DNA of 64,000 bases from Xanthomonas vesicatoria ATCC 35937. GTDB lineage: Bacteria > Pseudomonadota > Gammaproteobacteria > Xanthomonadales > Xanthomonadaceae. The notes under the pieces are model-generated. The model was not told the DNA's origin and did not search any database. It worked only from the letters and a program-made list of their open reading frames with translations. Where the stretch lies: contig NZ_CP018725.1 of the NCBI RefSeq assembly GCF_001908725.1, positions 5,022,001-5,086,000 on the forward strand, written 5' to 3'. Both the position numbers and the translations under genes were made by a program. Shown here in pieces: positions 13,149-24,778 of the stretch. Each line of letters starts with the position of its first letter. Positions within the stretch are counted from its first letter, which is position 1.

Positions 13149-13345
13149 AGCACTCCCAATAGCTTGTCAGGTGCACGGAAGCGCGGTTGCAAGCCACGCA
13201 GCTTATGCGGCGCAGCGGATGCTCATGAGTGAATGGGTATCGCAACGCAAGCGCCAGGTTGCACGCACACAGACCACGCCTCATCTAAACACGACGCCTG
13301 CCTGCCGGTAGCGACAACGCCAGCACCTACCCACGCATCACCACA

Positions 13346-13885
13346 CTACCGCCGCGCCAATAACACCAGCAACGCGCCGGTACCGCCCTGCGTCGGCGGC
13401 GCCGAATGAAATGCCAGCACATCGTTGCGCTGGCGCAGCAGGCGGTCCATCAGGTTCTTCAGCACTGGCGCGCCATTGTCCGACTGCAGGCCCTTGCCGT
13501 GGATGATGCGCACGCAGCCATGTTCGTGCGCGTGTGCATCCAGCAGGAATTGCCGCAGCAACGCTTCGGCCTGCGCTGCGGTGGCGCCATGCAGATCCAG
13601 TTCGTCCTGCACCGAAAACTGCCCGCGCTTGAGGCGTTGAAACAAACGCGTGGGAAGATTCTCGCGGCGATAGCTGGCGGTGTCACCGGCTTCCAGCGGT
13701 GCGCTGTCACGTAGCAATCGGGCAAATTCGGTATGCGCTTCGGCGTCGTCGCGCTCGGCCATGCGCGCACGCGGTTTGGGGCGCGGTTTGGCATTGGCCG
13801 GCGGCGCCACCTCGCGGATCGGCTTGACCGCGCCGATCGCTGCGCGGAACAGTGCGCTGTCGTCTTCGTCTTCAGGGTGTGACAT
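13346..13885 (-). CDS. Smr domain protein (YdaL/SmrA type)
   Basis: The protein has 179 residues. The N-terminal half (1-95) is charged and probably flexible, with [12 protein letters not shown]. Residues about 95-178 form an Smr domain: [20 protein letters not shown] with the LDLHG motif, then [14 protein letters not shown] and a [10 protein letters not shown] end. Smr domains are DNA or RNA endonucleases linked to MutS2 or ribosome quality control; the stand-alone bacterial forms are poorly defined. The ATG at 13885 was chosen because upstream residues look like translated leader. It is on the opposite strand to truD and divergent from surE, 99 bp away, so it interrupts the conserved truD-surE order. 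Confidence 0.85.
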   Translation of the reverse strand: MSHPEDEDDSALFRAAIGAVKPIREVAPPANAKPRPKPRARMAERDDAEAHTEFARLLRDSAPLEAGDTASYRRENLPTRLFQRLKRGQFSVQDELDLHGATAAQAEALLRQFLLDAHAHEHGCVRIIHGKGLQSDNGAPVLKNLMDRLLRQRNDVLAFHSAPPTQGGTGALLVLLARR

Positions 13886-13984
13886 TGGGACAGCGTAACC
13901 GGTCCAACCCCAGATACACGCGAAGATCAAGCGGCAAGCGCATGGACGCATCCGGTATCATGGCTGGGTTTTCCGAGGAGTCCC

Positions 13985-14764
13985 ATGCGCGTACTGGTTA
14001 GCAACGACGACGGTGTCGACGCCCCCGGCATCCAGATCCTGGCCGAGGCATTGCGGCATGCCGGTCATGAAGTGATGGTGGTCGCGCCCGATCGCGACCG
14101 CTCCGGCGCCAGCAATTCGCTGACATTGGATGTGCCGATCCGCACCCGTCGCATCGACGCACAGACCTGCGCGGTGGCCGGCACACCGACCGACTGCGTG
14201 CATCTGGCGCTCACCGGCATGCTGGAGTACGACCCGGATATCGTGGTCTCCGGCATCAATAATTCGGCCAATCTCGGCGACGACGTGATCTATTCCGGCA
14301 CTGTCTCTGCCGCGATGGAAGGCCGCTTCCTGGGCCTGCCCGCGGTCGCGGTATCGCTGGTCACGCACAATCACCAGGCCCATCACTACGACACCGCCGC
14401 GCGCGCCGCGGTGGAGATCGTCGCGCGGCTGAAGGCCGACCCGTTGCCGGCCGACACCATCCTCAACGTCAACGTGCCGGATCTGGCCTGGACGGATGTG
14501 CTCGGCTTCGAAGTCACCCGACTTGGCAACCGGCATCGCTCGGAGCCCTGCGTGCCGCAGCAAGACCCGCGCGGCCGCACCGTGTACTGGATCGGCCCGG
14601 CCGGTCCGGAGCAGGACGCCGGCGCCGGCACCGATTTCCACGCCGTGCGCACCGGGCGTATCTCGATCACGCCGATCCATGTCGATCTCACCCGCTACCA
14701 GGCGCTGGAGACGGTGGCGGGGTGGGTTGGCGGGCTGACCGCTGCGCTGGACGGCCCGGCATGA
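13985..14764 (+). CDS. surE: 5'/3'-nucleotidase SurE
   Basis: The protein has 259 residues. It is a metal-dependent phosphatase that removes phosphate from nucleoside monophosphates and short polyphosphates, linked to stationary-phase survival. The N-terminus [15 protein letters not shown] holds the acidic metal pair Asp8/Asp9. The [18 protein letters not shown] block (Asn metal ligand, GTV loop) lies near 90-107. An excellent AGGAG ribosome site precedes the start. The stop overlaps the pcm start as ATGA. The surE-pcm-nlpD order matches E. coli. Confidence 0.96.
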   Translation: MRVLVSNDDGVDAPGIQILAEALRHAGHEVMVVAPDRDRSGASNSLTLDVPIRTRRIDAQTCAVAGTPTDCVHLALTGMLEYDPDIVVSGINNSANLGDDVIYSGTVSAAMEGRFLGLPAVAVSLVTHNHQAHHYDTAARAAVEIVARLKADPLPADTILNVNVPDLAWTDVLGFEVTRLGNRHRSEPCVPQQDPRGRTVYWIGPAGPEQDAGAGTDFHAVRTGRISITPIHVDLTRYQALETVAGWVGGLTAALDGPA

Positions 14765-15441
14765 CGCCGAGGCTGCGCATGCTGCAACCGGAATCGGTCG
14801 GCATCGGCATGACCTCGCAGCGCGTGCGCGACCGTCTTGTCGAGCGCCTGCGCGAGGCCGGCATCCAGGACGAAGCCACGCTCAACGCCATGCGCACGGT
14901 GCCACGTCATCTGTTCATCGATGAAGCGCTGGCCTCGCGTGCCTACGAAGACACCGCGCTGCCGATCGGTCACGGCCAGACGATCTCGCAGCCGTGGGTG
15001 GTCGCACGCATGACAGAGGCAGTGCTGCAGGTAGCGCCGACCAAGGTGCTGGAGGTCGGCACCGGCTCCGGCTACCAGGGCGCGATCCTGGCCGCGCTGG
15101 GCCTGGAGGTCTACACCGTCGAACGCATCGGCGACCTGCTGCGTCAGGCGCGCAAGCGCTTCCGCCATCTGGGCCTGAACGTGCGCAGCAAGCACGACGA
15201 TGGCCGCGTCGGCTGGCCCGAGCATGGCCCGTACGACGCCATCGTGGTCACCGCGGCCGCGCCGGCTTTGGTAGATGCGCTGGTTGATCAGCTTGCGGTC
15301 GGCGGACGCCTGGTTGCGCCGGTCGGGGGCGCTGCTGCGCAGTCTCTGGTGCAGCTCACACGAAATGGCGAAGGCGAGATCGAGCAGCAGGTTCTGGCGC
15401 CGGTCACGTTCGTTCCGTTGTTGTCGGGCATGCTGGATTGA
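14761..15441 (+). CDS. pcm: Protein-L-isoaspartate O-methyltransferase
   Basis: The protein has 226 residues. It methylates L-isoaspartyl residues in damaged proteins with S-adenosylmethionine and so repairs them. The class I methyltransferase motif I is [18 protein letters not shown] (near 97-114). The isoaspartate-pocket motif [19 protein letters not shown] lies before it. Start ATG 14761 overlaps the surE stop. An alternative start at 14722 would put 13 codons inside surE and is not needed. It is translationally coupled to surE and followed after 18 bp by the yqaA-type gene. Confidence 0.95.
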   Translation: MTPRLRMLQPESVGIGMTSQRVRDRLVERLREAGIQDEATLNAMRTVPRHLFIDEALASRAYEDTALPIGHGQTISQPWVVARMTEAVLQVAPTKVLEVGTGSGYQGAILAALGLEVYTVERIGDLLRQARKRFRHLGLNVRSKHDDGRVGWPEHGPYDAIVVTAAAPALVDALVDQLAVGGRLVAPVGGAAAQSLVQLTRNGEGEIEQQVLAPVTFVPLLSGMLD

Positions 15442-15459
15442 CCCTATGAGAGTTCCTCG

Positions 15460-16074
15460 ATGAAGATTTTCGGGCCGTTATACGACGTGGCCATCCGTTG
15501 GTCGCGCCACCGCCGCGCGCCAGCGCTGCTGACCGGCCTCAGTTTCGTGGAGGGATTCATCTTCCCGGTACCGCCGGAGGTGATGCTGGCACCGATGTCG
15601 CTGGCCGAGCCCAAGCGCTCGCTGTGGTTTGCTACCTTGAGCCTCATCGGTTCGGTGTGCGGCGCATTGGTTGGCTATCTGCTCGGCCATTTCGCGTTTG
15701 CCGCGCTGCAGCCGCTGATCGAATGGCTGGGCTGGAGCGTGAAGATCCAGGCGCAGATCGAAACCCTGCGCGCACTGGTGGCGGAGTCGCCGTGGAAGGC
15801 GTTCTGGGCGCTGGTGCTGGTCGGCTTCACGCCGATCCCCTTGAAGATTTTTACCTGGGCCTCGGGCGTGGTTGGCGTGCCGATCCTGCCGTTTATCGCC
15901 AGCATGCTGGTCGGCCGCGGCAAGCGGGTGTATCTGGTCGCCGGCGCGATCCGTTTGGGTGGCGCACGGGCCGAAGCGGCGCTGCATCGCTGGATCGAGC
16001 CGCTGGGCTGGGTCGCGATGGCGGTGCTCGCAGCAGGCGCAGGTTGGCTGGTGTGGAAGACAACGAACGGATGA
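15460..16074 (+). CDS. YqaA/DedA-family (VTT domain) inner membrane protein
   Basis: The protein has 204 residues. It has the VTT/SNARE-associated fold of the DedA superfamily: FVEGFIFPVPPEVMLAPMSL with the conserved E-x-FPVPPE re-entrant loop (30-45), GxxxGYLLGHF near 70, and the second loop VGFTPIPLKIFTWASGV near 128-144 with the F-TP-P motif. A terminal helix is at about 182-199. DedA proteins act in membrane homeostasis, and some as undecaprenyl-phosphate or lipid scramblases; the YqaA branch is uncharacterised. It sits between pcm and nlpD, and its stop overlaps the nlpD start, so it is part of that operon. Confidence 0.85.
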   Translation: MKIFGPLYDVAIRWSRHRRAPALLTGLSFVEGFIFPVPPEVMLAPMSLAEPKRSLWFATLSLIGSVCGALVGYLLGHFAFAALQPLIEWLGWSVKIQAQIETLRALVAESPWKAFWALVLVGFTPIPLKIFTWASGVVGVPILPFIASMLVGRGKRVYLVAGAIRLGGARAEAALHRWIEPLGWVAMAVLAAGAGWLVWKTTNG

Positions 16075-16847
16075 GCAAGACGCAGATGAATTCGGTACGT
16101 AAGGCAGCAGTCCTGCTCATGGTGGTCACCGGGCTGACCGCCTGCAGTAGCGCTACAGTAGTGCGTTCGCCTGGCGCCGGAGGTGGGTCGTCGTCCTCGC
16201 GGCCGACCGCGGCGCCGCGGCCGTCGGTGCCGCGCCCGGGCGCGACGGTCACGGTGCAGCGCGGCGACACGCTCTATGCGATCTCGCGCCGCACCAACAT
16301 CACCGTGCCGGACCTGGCTGCGTGGAACGGCTTGTCCTCTCCCAATACGATTTACCCCGGCCAGACCTTGAAGCTGTATCCGCCCGGTGCCAGCAAGCCG
16401 GGCGCCAGTGCACCAGTAGCCGGCACCGTGGTGCCGCCGCGTCCGGTTGCGCCGGTGGTCGCACCGGTCAGTAGCGGTTTTTCCTGGCGCTGGCCGGCCG
16501 ACGGCGTGGTGGTCGGTACCTTCGTGAACGGCGAAGCCACCAAGCAGGGCGTAGACATCGCCGGTGCCAGCGGGCAAGCCGTGCGCGCCGCCGCCGATGG
16601 CGTGGTGGTGTACTCGGGTGCCGGCCTGGTCGGCTATGGCGAACTGATCATCATCAAGCACAACGACCAGTGGCTGTCGGCGTACGGCCACAACCGCAAG
16701 CGTCTGCTCAACGAAGGCCAGAGCGTCAAGGCAGGTCAACAGATCGCCGAGATGGGTCGCAGCGGCGCCGCCCGCGACATGCTGCACTTCGAGATCCGTT
16801 ACAACGGCAAACCGGTCGACCCGCTGCTGTATTTACCGAAGAAGTGA
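16071..16847 (+). CDS. nlpD: NlpD-like LysM/LytM lipoprotein, murein hydrolase activator
   Basis: The protein has 258 residues. The signal ends in a lipobox (VVTGLTAC, Cys about 25). A Ser/Pro-rich linker, a LysM peptidoglycan-binding domain (VQRGDTLYAISRRTN to TLKLY, about 60-105), a second Pro/Val linker and a LytM/M23 domain (WPADGVVVGTF to the end) follow. The LytM domain lacks the full HxxxD / HxH zinc set (GVDIAGASG; MLHFEIRYNG), as in activators of AmiC amidase rather than active peptidases. Start ATG 16071 overlaps the yqaA stop; the longer frame from 15498 is out of frame with, and inside, that gene. In E. coli rpoS follows nlpD; here it does not. Confidence 0.92.
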   Translation: MSKTQMNSVRKAAVLLMVVTGLTACSSATVVRSPGAGGGSSSSRPTAAPRPSVPRPGATVTVQRGDTLYAISRRTNITVPDLAAWNGLSSPNTIYPGQTLKLYPPGASKPGASAPVAGTVVPPRPVAPVVAPVSSGFSWRWPADGVVVGTFVNGEATKQGVDIAGASGQAVRAAADGVVVYSGAGLVGYGELIIIKHNDQWLSAYGHNRKRLLNEGQSVKAGQQIAEMGRSGAARDMLHFEIRYNGKPVDPLLYLPKK

Positions 16848-16981
16848 TTTGGGAGTTGGAATTCGGGAGTCGTAACAGCTTGGGGCGATTGGCGCTGCGG
16901 GCCGGGGCGGGTCGCCCCGCTAAGACAGGCCGAGGCTGCTTAGGAGGGTTTCGCCTGAAAGCGAAACATGCGGGTACACGC

Positions 16982-17006
16982 AATCCCGAATCCCGAATCC
17001 CGAATC
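16982..17006. repeat. Short AATCCCG tandem repeat
   Basis: Three and a half copies of AATCCCG run into the stop codon of the minus-strand Mth938 gene. Such simple arrays are common at Xanthomonas gene ends. The remainder of the 157-bp gap after nlpD shows nothing else. Confidence 0.7.
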
Positions 17007-17379
17007 AGCCTGGAAGAACCATTGCCAGCGCCACCCGGCGGCCTTCGCTGGCCAACACGTTGTAGGTGCGCGCGGCGGCGGCGTTGGTCATCGCCTCCAG
17101 GCCAATGCCGCGGGTCAGGCACGCAGCCATGACTTGCGCGTTCGGAAAGCGCTGGCGCTCGCCGGTGCCCAGCAGGATGACGGCCGGCGCCAGCGCCAGC
17201 ACCGCGTCCATATGGCTTGCCTGCAGATGTTCCAGATCCTGGACCGGCCAGCGTTCCACCAGTTCATCCGGCATCAGGATGAAGCTCTGCTGCAAAATCT
17301 GCTCGTTGACCTTGGCATGGCGGCCGTCGGCCGCGCGCAGCGCATAGGTATAGTCGGGGTGTTCCTGGCTTAAGGGCAT
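17005..17379 (-). CDS. Mth938-fold (DUF498) protein, Xcc1710 type
   Basis: The protein has 124 residues. The whole length matches the Mth938/NDUFAF3-like family: YALRAADGRHAKVNEQILQQSFILMP at the N-terminus, PAVILLGTGERQRFPN near 65-80 and the C-terminal GIGLEAMTNAAAARTYNVLASEGRRVALA. The X. campestris member was solved as a structural genomics target (Xcc1710). The mitochondrial relative assists complex I assembly, but the bacterial role is not established. It lies 15 bp downstream of yhbY on the same strand, so the two are probably co-transcribed away from rlmE. Confidence 0.85.
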   Translation of the reverse strand: MPLSQEHPDYTYALRAADGRHAKVNEQILQQSFILMPDELVERWPVQDLEHLQASHMDAVLALAPAVILLGTGERQRFPNAQVMAACLTRGIGLEAMTNAAAARTYNVLASEGRRVALAMVLPG

Positions 17380-17394
17380 AACAAACTCGGTTGG

Positions 17395-17700
17395 TCAGCC
17401 GCGCGGCAGCACGATCTGCCGCTTTTCCTTGCTGGGGCGGTACAGGATGGCGACATGGCCGATGCGTTGCACCAGGGCGCTGCCGGTCTGTCCGACCAGT
17501 TCGGCGATCAGCGCGTCGCGGGTCTCACGGTCCTCGGAAGCCACTTTCACCTTGATCAATTCGTGGCGCTCGAGCACTTCCTCGAGTTCGGCCAGAAAAG
17601 CTGGCGTGACCCCTTTGCCGCCGGTTTGCAGCAGCGCCTTGAGATCGTGGGCCTGGCCGCGCAGGAAACGGGTCTGGGCGGAGGTGAGAACAATGGACAT
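17395..17700 (-). CDS. yhbY: CRS1-YhbY (CRM) domain ribosome assembly protein
   Basis: The protein has 101 residues and a single CRM RNA-binding domain: LTSAQTRFLRGQAHDLKALLQTGGKGVTP, with the GKGVT loop in place of GxxG, then HELIKVKV and a terminal IGHVAILYRPS strand. E. coli YhbY binds pre-50S ribosomal particles. It is divergent from rlmE, 66 bp away, as in E. coli, where yhbY is divergent from rlmE-ftsH. This shared context makes the assignment firm. Confidence 0.93.
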   Translation of the reverse strand: MSIVLTSAQTRFLRGQAHDLKALLQTGGKGVTPAFLAELEEVLERHELIKVKVASEDRETRDALIAELVGQTGSALVQRIGHVAILYRPSKEKRQIVLPRG

Positions 17701-17766
17701 GCAGGATCGAAGGGAAGCAAAGGGTGTTCAGGGTATCATGGCGGCCCGTTCGGACCCCCGTTGCCA

Positions 17767-18399
17767 ATGCCTTCCCGTAGTAAAAGCAGCCAGCGCTGGC
17801 TCAAGGAACACTTCGCCGACCCTTACGTGAAGAAGGCCCAGGCCGAAGGGATGCGCTCGCGTGCAGCCTACAAATTGGAAGAGTTGCTGCAGCGCGATCG
17901 CCTGCTCAAGCCCGGCATGGTGGTGGTCGATCTGGGCGCCGCGCCGGGCGGCTGGTCGCAGCAGGTACGCAAGTCCATGGGCGACAGCGGTCGCGTGCTG
18001 GCGCTGGATATCCTGGACATGCCGGCCCTGGCGGGGGTGGACTTCCTTCACGGCGACTTCAGGGAACAGGCCGTCCTATCGCAATTCGAAGCCATGTTGG
18101 GCGATGTGCCGGTGGACCTTGTTCTGTCCGATATGGCCCCCAATAAGAGTGGCATGGATGCGGTCGACCAACCGCGGATGATGCACCTGGCGGAACTGGC
18201 GATGGAATTTGCCGACACCCACCTCAAGACGGGTGGGGCGTTTTTGATCAAGCTGTTCCAGGGTGTCGGGTCCGACGACTACATTCGCGAGCTTCGCCGC
18301 CGCTATGACAAGGTGACGATTCGCAAGCCGGCGGCCTCGCGCAAGCGCTCCCCGGAAGTTTATGCGCTCGGTCAGGGCAAGCGTGCCCAGATCAAGTAA
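17767..18399 (+). CDS. rlmE: 23S rRNA (uridine-2'-O)-methyltransferase
   Basis: The protein has 210 residues. It methylates the 2'-OH of U2552 in 23S rRNA at a late 50S assembly step. The SAM motif is VVVDLGAAPGGWSQQV (near 57-72). The K-D-K catalytic set is visible as Lys of AAYKLEELL, Asp of LVLSDMAPN and Lys of FLIKLFQG. Start ATG 17767 (MPSRSKSSQRWLKEHF) is typical; frames extending to 17455 run through yhbY antisense. It is 60 bp before ftsH, the same pair as in E. coli (ftsJ-ftsH). Confidence 0.96.
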   Translation: MPSRSKSSQRWLKEHFADPYVKKAQAEGMRSRAAYKLEELLQRDRLLKPGMVVVDLGAAPGGWSQQVRKSMGDSGRVLALDILDMPALAGVDFLHGDFREQAVLSQFEAMLGDVPVDLVLSDMAPNKSGMDAVDQPRMMHLAELAMEFADTHLKTGGAFLIKLFQGVGSDDYIRELRRRYDKVTIRKPAASRKRSPEVYALGQGKRAQIK

Positions 18400-18459
18400 G
18401 CTGCCAATGACCACCGTGTTTCAAGAATAGAAGAGTAGAGGGCACCGGAGCCAATGAGG

Positions 18460-20400
<1,941 letters not shown>

Positions 20401-20428
20401 GCCGGCGGTCGATAATTGCAGATGATCT

Positions 20429-20460
20429 CGCGGGGCCAGGAAGCGATTCCTGGCCCCGCG
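20429..20460 (+). terminator. Strong hairpin after ftsH
   Basis: A perfect 14-bp stem (CGCGGGGCCAGGAA with its complement) closes a GCGA tetraloop, 28 bp after the ftsH stop. There is no T-run. It separates ftsH from folP, which are contiguous in E. coli. Confidence 0.7.
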
Positions 20461-20831
20461 GCGTTGTGCAGTGCTGTCACGGCAAGCGATCTGCCGGTGG
20501 CTGGCGATAAAGCGGGATGTGTGTTGCCTCGCAGATGCAGTCGGTGAGGCGTTTGCTGTTGAGTGGACAGACGCCATCAGGCGCAGCGTTCCGGTGGCGC
20601 ATGTTGCAGTGAATCTTCCACGCACGGGATGCGACACGCTGCGGGCTGCGCGACAATGAACTGCATCGTGATAACGCGCAGCAACCCGTAGTCCCGTCGT
20701 TCCCCAATTTTGCGCAGGCGCTGTTGTCGATAGTGATCGTCCGCCCGCAGTGGAGTCGGCAAGCCACTGCCTGTAAGCGTTCGACCGCGCTCCGTCACTC
20801 ATTTTATTACCCGCGTCAGGAGAAATCGCCG
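20461..20831. other. 371-bp gap between ftsH terminator and folP
   Basis: I see no convincing ORF. The small frames here lack ribosome sites and family features. It presumably holds the folP promoter. A GTCAGGAGAAATCGCC ribosome site lies at its 3' end. Confidence 0.6.
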
Positions 20832-21734
20832 ATGTTCGACACTGCCCTCAAGTTGGATTGCGCTGGTCGCAGCTTGCGCCTGGATGCGCCGCAGGTGATG
20901 GGAATCGTCAATGTCACGCCGGACTCGTTTTCCGATGGCGGCCAGCACGCGACCTGCGAGGCGGCAATCGCGCACGGGCTGCGGCTGCTGGAGCAGGGCG
21001 CTGCGGTGCTCGACATCGGCGGCGAATCCACACGCCCTGGCGCCACGGCGGTGTCGCTGGAAGACGAATTGCAGCGCGTGATCCCGGTGATCGAGGCATT
21101 GGCGCGGCAGACCGACGTGCCGATTAGCGTGGACACCTTCAAGCCGGAAGTGATGCGCGCAGCGGTCGCTGCCGGTGCCGGCATGATCAACGACGTCTAC
21201 GCGTTGCGGTCGCCCGGCGCGCTGGACGCAGCATCCGAACTGGGCGTGCCGGTTGTGCTGATGCATGCACGCAGTGCACCGCATGCCATGCAGGACGCGC
21301 CGCAGTACGACGATGTGGTGGCCGAGGTGCACCGTTTCCTGGCCGAGCGCATTTTTGCTGCGGAGATGGCTGGTATCGACAAGCGCCGGTTGATTCTTGA
21401 TCCGGGCTTTGGCTTCGACAAGACCACCGCGCACAACCTGACCGTGCTTGCGCAGCTGCAGCGACTGCAGGAATTCGGTTTGCCGGTGTTGGCGGGACTG
21501 TCGCGCAAACGCAGCATTGGTGAACTGACCGGGCGCGAGGTCGCCGCCGAGCGCGTGCATGGCTCGGTTGCCGCGCATCTGATCGCCGCGCAACATGGCG
21601 CGCTGTTGTTGCGCGTGCATGACGTGGCGGCGACTGTGGATGCATTGAAGGTCTGGAGCGCGGTCGCGGCGATCCCGACCCCGCGGGCCAACACGCCATC
21701 CACGCCGACCATCCGCTGGCCGGACGAGGACTGA
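20832..21734 (+). CDS. folP: Dihydropteroate synthase
   Basis: The protein has 300 residues. It joins p-aminobenzoate to dihydropterin pyrophosphate in folate synthesis and is the sulfonamide target. Family blocks are in order: [16 protein letters not shown] (22-37), [12 protein letters not shown] (62-73), [10 protein letters not shown] (near 99), [25 protein letters not shown] (near 193) and [15 protein letters not shown]. The start at 20832 has a good AGGAG site; longer frames to 20724 add nothing. The last 25 residues ([12 protein letters not shown]) are an unusual Pro/Thr-rich tail. The stop overlaps the miaA start (TGATG). Confidence 0.96.
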   Translation: MFDTALKLDCAGRSLRLDAPQVMGIVNVTPDSFSDGGQHATCEAAIAHGLRLLEQGAAVLDIGGESTRPGATAVSLEDELQRVIPVIEALARQTDVPISVDTFKPEVMRAAVAAGAGMINDVYALRSPGALDAASELGVPVVLMHARSAPHAMQDAPQYDDVVAEVHRFLAERIFAAEMAGIDKRRLILDPGFGFDKTTAHNLTVLAQLQRLQEFGLPVLAGLSRKRSIGELTGREVAAERVHGSVAAHLIAAQHGALLLRVHDVAATVDALKVWSAVAAIPTPRANTPSTPTIRWPDED

Positions 21735-22717
21735 TGCCGGCCGACCGACGCCCGCTGGCGATCGCCTTGATGGGCCCAACTGCCAGCGGCAAGACCGCGC
21801 TGGCCCTGGAAGCGGCGCAGCGCTGGAACGGAGAGATCGTCAGCGTCGATTCGGCGCTGGTCTACCGCGGGCTGGATATCGGCGCGGCCAAGCCCGATGC
21901 CGCCATGCGCGCAGCGGTGCCGCATCATTTGCTCGACCTGCGCGACCCCTGGCAGATCTATTCCGCCGCTGAGTTCGCCGCCGATGCACGCGAGGCGATC
22001 GACGACATCGTCGCGCGCGGCAAGTTGCCGATCCTGGCCGGCGGCACCGGGTTGTACTTCCGTGCAGTACTCGAAGGGCTGTCGCAGTTGCCCGAAGCCG
22101 ACCCGACGGTGCGCGCCGCCATCGCCGCCGAGGCCGAACAGGTAGGCTGGGCTGGATTACACGCGCAGCTGAGGCGAATCGACCCGATCGCCGCTGCGCG
22201 CATCCACGCCACCGACCCGCAGCGCATTCAGCGTGCGCTGGAGGTGTATCGCCTCAGCGGGCGGCCGATCAGTCACTGGCAGGCGCTACCTCCGGGGCCG
22301 CGCCTGCCGCTGCGGGTCTTGAAAATCGTACTGGCGCCGCAAGATAGGGCGGTGCTGCACGCACGCATCGCCCAACGGCTGGACGCGATGCTGGCACAGG
22401 ATTTCCTTGCCGAGGTGACGCGATTACGGGAGTTGCCGCAGATGCGCACTGTGGCTGCGCCGCTGGATCTTCCAGCGGTCCGTGCGGTCGGCTATCGCCA
22501 GGCCTGGGAGTATCTGGACGGCGCCGGTAGCCTGGCCGAGTTCCGCGACAAAGCGATCCAGGCCACTCGGCAACTAGCCAAACGGCAGCTCACCTGGCTA
22601 CGTGGCGAGCTCGACACGCGCTGGTTCGACCCGGAGCGTGATCGGCATCTGGTGGAAGAGGCATTTGTCGGCTTCCTCGCTCATCGTACCGCTGTGCAGC
22701 AGGCTTCAGGCGTGTAA
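21734..22717 (+). CDS. miaA: tRNA dimethylallyltransferase
   Basis: The protein has 327 residues. It adds dimethylallyl to A37 of tRNAs that read UNN codons. The P-loop [15 protein letters not shown] (12-26) is followed by [16 protein letters not shown] (39-54), which binds substrate. Other motifs are [13 protein letters not shown] near 109 and [13 protein letters not shown] near 280. It overlaps the folP stop by one base and is followed after 77 bp by hfq. miaA-hfq-hflX is one of the most stable gene strings in gammaproteobacteria. Confidence 0.96.
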
Positions 22718-22794
22718 CATCCCGTTTCCGGGGCCGGCTGGGGATGGCAGGTGTCGACCGGGACAATAAGAACAATAATGAAGAGGATTTTTCG

Positions 22795-23073
22795 ATGGCT
22801 AAGGGGCAATCTTTGCAGGACCCGTTCCTCAATGCGCTGCGGCGCGAGCGAGTGCCGGTCTCTGTGTATCTGGTCAATGGCATCAAGTTGCAGGGCACGA
22901 TCGAGTCCTTCGACCAGTTCGTGGTCCTGCTGCGCAATACCGTGAGTCAGATGGTTTACAAGCACGCCATCTCCACGGTCGTGCCGGCGCGCAATGTGCG
23001 CGTGGGGCCGGGTGGTGGGTATGTGCAATCCAATGAAGGTAATCAAGCGGAAGATGACGACGTCGAGCAGTAA
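22795..23073 (+). CDS. hfq: RNA chaperone Hfq
   Basis: The protein has 92 residues (E. coli 102). It forms a hexameric Sm-like ring that pairs small RNAs with mRNAs. The Sm1 motif runs from [29 protein letters not shown], with the proximal-face Gln8 region. Sm2 is [15 protein letters not shown], with the YKHA signature. A short acidic tail (QAEDDDVEQ) follows. ATG 22795 is standard. A frame beginning at 22744 adds 17 unrelated residues. An AAGAGGA ribosome site is visible. hflX begins 11 bp downstream. Confidence 0.97.
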
Positions 23074-23084
23074 TGGAGTAACGC

Positions 23085-24404
23085 GTGTTTGATCGTTCCC
23101 GCAAGGGTGAGCACGCGCTGTTGATTCAGACCCACGCAGGTGGGCCTGCCGAAGACGATGTGCTGGAGGAGTTCGCCGACCTTGCAAGGTCGGCGGGCGC
23201 CACGGTGGCGGCAACGTTGACCGCGCGCATCGACAAACCCAGCCCGTCGACCTTGATCGGCAGTGGCAAGCTGGAAGAGATCAAGGCCGCCGCCGAGGCG
23301 ACTGGCGCGGATCTGGTGTTGGTCAACCACACCCTGTCGCCAGGTCAGGAGCGCAATCTGGAGCGTTACCTGGAGCGGCGCGTGATCGACCGTACCGGGC
23401 TGATCCTGGATATCTTTGCGCAACGCGCGCGCAGCCACGAAGGCAAGCTGCAGGTGGAGCTGGCGCAGCTGCGGCATATGGCCACGCGGCTTGTCCGCGG
23501 CTGGACGCACTTGGAGCGTCAGCGCGGCGGTTCGATCGGACTGCGCGGCCCTGGCGAAACCCAGCTGGAAACCGACCGCCGCTTGCTGCAGAAGCGCGTG
23601 GAGCAGTTGCAGCAGCGGCTGGAAAAAGTCGAGGTGCAGCGCACCCAGATGCGCCGTGCGCGGATGCGCAGCGAATTGCCGCGTATTGCATTGGTCGGCT
23701 ACACCAACGCCGGCAAGTCGACGCTGTTCAATGCGTTGACCGGTGCGGAAGCCTACGTGGCCGATCAGCTGTTCGCCACGCTGGACCCCACCGTGCGCCG
23801 CATCGCACTGCCAGGCGGTAGCGCGATTCTTGCCGATACGGTCGGCTTTGTGCGCGATTTGCCGCACCAACTGGTTGCTGCCTTCCGTTCGACCTTGTCC
23901 GAGGCACGCGACGCCGATTTGTTGCTGCATATCGTCGATGCCGCCGACCCGCTGCGCGAAGAACGCATCCTGCAGGTCGATGAAGTGTTGCAGGCGGTCG
24001 GCGCCGGCGACCTGCCGCAGCTGCTGGTGTTCAACAAGATCGACAAGATCGACGGTGCCGAGGTGCGTCACGATGCGCAGGACGGCATTCCGGACCGGGC
24101 ACGGCGCGAACGCGTTTGGGTGTCGGCGCGCGATGGGCGTGGCTTGCAGGAACTGCAGCACGCACTCGGTCAACGCCTGGATCTGCGTCATCTGACCGGA
24201 CAGCTGCGCTTGCCGTCGTCGGCCGGTCGTCTGCGTTCCAAGCTGCATCAGCTGGAAGTGGTGCGCAACGAGCAGTCCGACGAGGACGGTTGGTTGCTGG
24301 AGGTCGATCTGCCGATGGTCGAAGCCGAACGGCTTGCTGCTGGAGACGACGGCGCGCCGTTGCGCGCGATGCTGCCGGACCGTCGGGAAGATTGGGAAAC
24401 CTGA
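23085..24404 (+). CDS. hflX: GTPase HflX, ribosome rescue/splitting factor
   Basis: The protein has 439 residues and a GTG start, 11 bp after hfq. The N-terminal HflX domain (1-195) has [11 protein letters not shown] and the [20 protein letters not shown] linker that contacts the 50S subunit. It is followed by a coiled coil ([19 protein letters not shown]). The G domain has G1 GYTNAGKST (205-213), G3 DTVGF and G4 NKID. A C-terminal domain follows. HflX splits 70S ribosomes under stress. E. coli continues with hflK-hflC; here the string ends. Confidence 0.96.
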   Translation: MFDRSRKGEHALLIQTHAGGPAEDDVLEEFADLARSAGATVAATLTARIDKPSPSTLIGSGKLEEIKAAAEATGADLVLVNHTLSPGQERNLERYLERRVIDRTGLILDIFAQRARSHEGKLQVELAQLRHMATRLVRGWTHLERQRGGSIGLRGPGETQLETDRRLLQKRVEQLQQRLEKVEVQRTQMRRARMRSELPRIALVGYTNAGKSTLFNALTGAEAYVADQLFATLDPTVRRIALPGGSAILADTVGFVRDLPHQLVAAFRSTLSEARDADLLLHIVDAADPLREERILQVDEVLQAVGAGDLPQLLVFNKIDKIDGAEVRHDAQDGIPDRARRERVWVSARDGRGLQELQHALGQRLDLRHLTGQLRLPSSAGRLRSKLHQLEVVRNEQSDEDGWLLEVDLPMVEAERLAAGDDGAPLRAMLPDRREDWET

Positions 24405-24778
24405 CGCGCGCTGCGACGGCGCTGGCAGCACTTAGCTGCTCGCCAGCGGCCGATTGCAGGCTCCGTCCACCGATGACACGCGTCATGACGCACCGAACGA
24501 CGCGTTCCGATGCATTGAATATGCATCGTCCAATACGGCGTGACGGCGGTGCCGTGTGCGGTCGCAGGAGCGCCCCCCTGTTTCATGCGGATCGATGGTT
24601 ACGGTCACGCACGTGGCGATATCCCGCTGCAGCCGCATCGGTGGCGCGCCTCGCTGCGCTGAGGCACTTGCCGGAACAGACAAACTGTTCAAAAACCGGT
24701 TGTCTACCGATCGATGGACGCAAGACAGCGCGGGCAAATTCGGATAAAAGTGACCGCTGTCCAATTCTGACCCCCGCG
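24405..24778. other. 374-bp gap between hflX and pncC
   Basis: No convincing gene is present. It contains two dyads: ATGAC-ACGC-GTCAT at about 24474-24487, and a perfect CGATGCAT-TGAAT-ATGCATCG at 24508-24528. Either could be an operator. The sequence is less G+C-rich than its neighbours. Confidence 0.5.
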
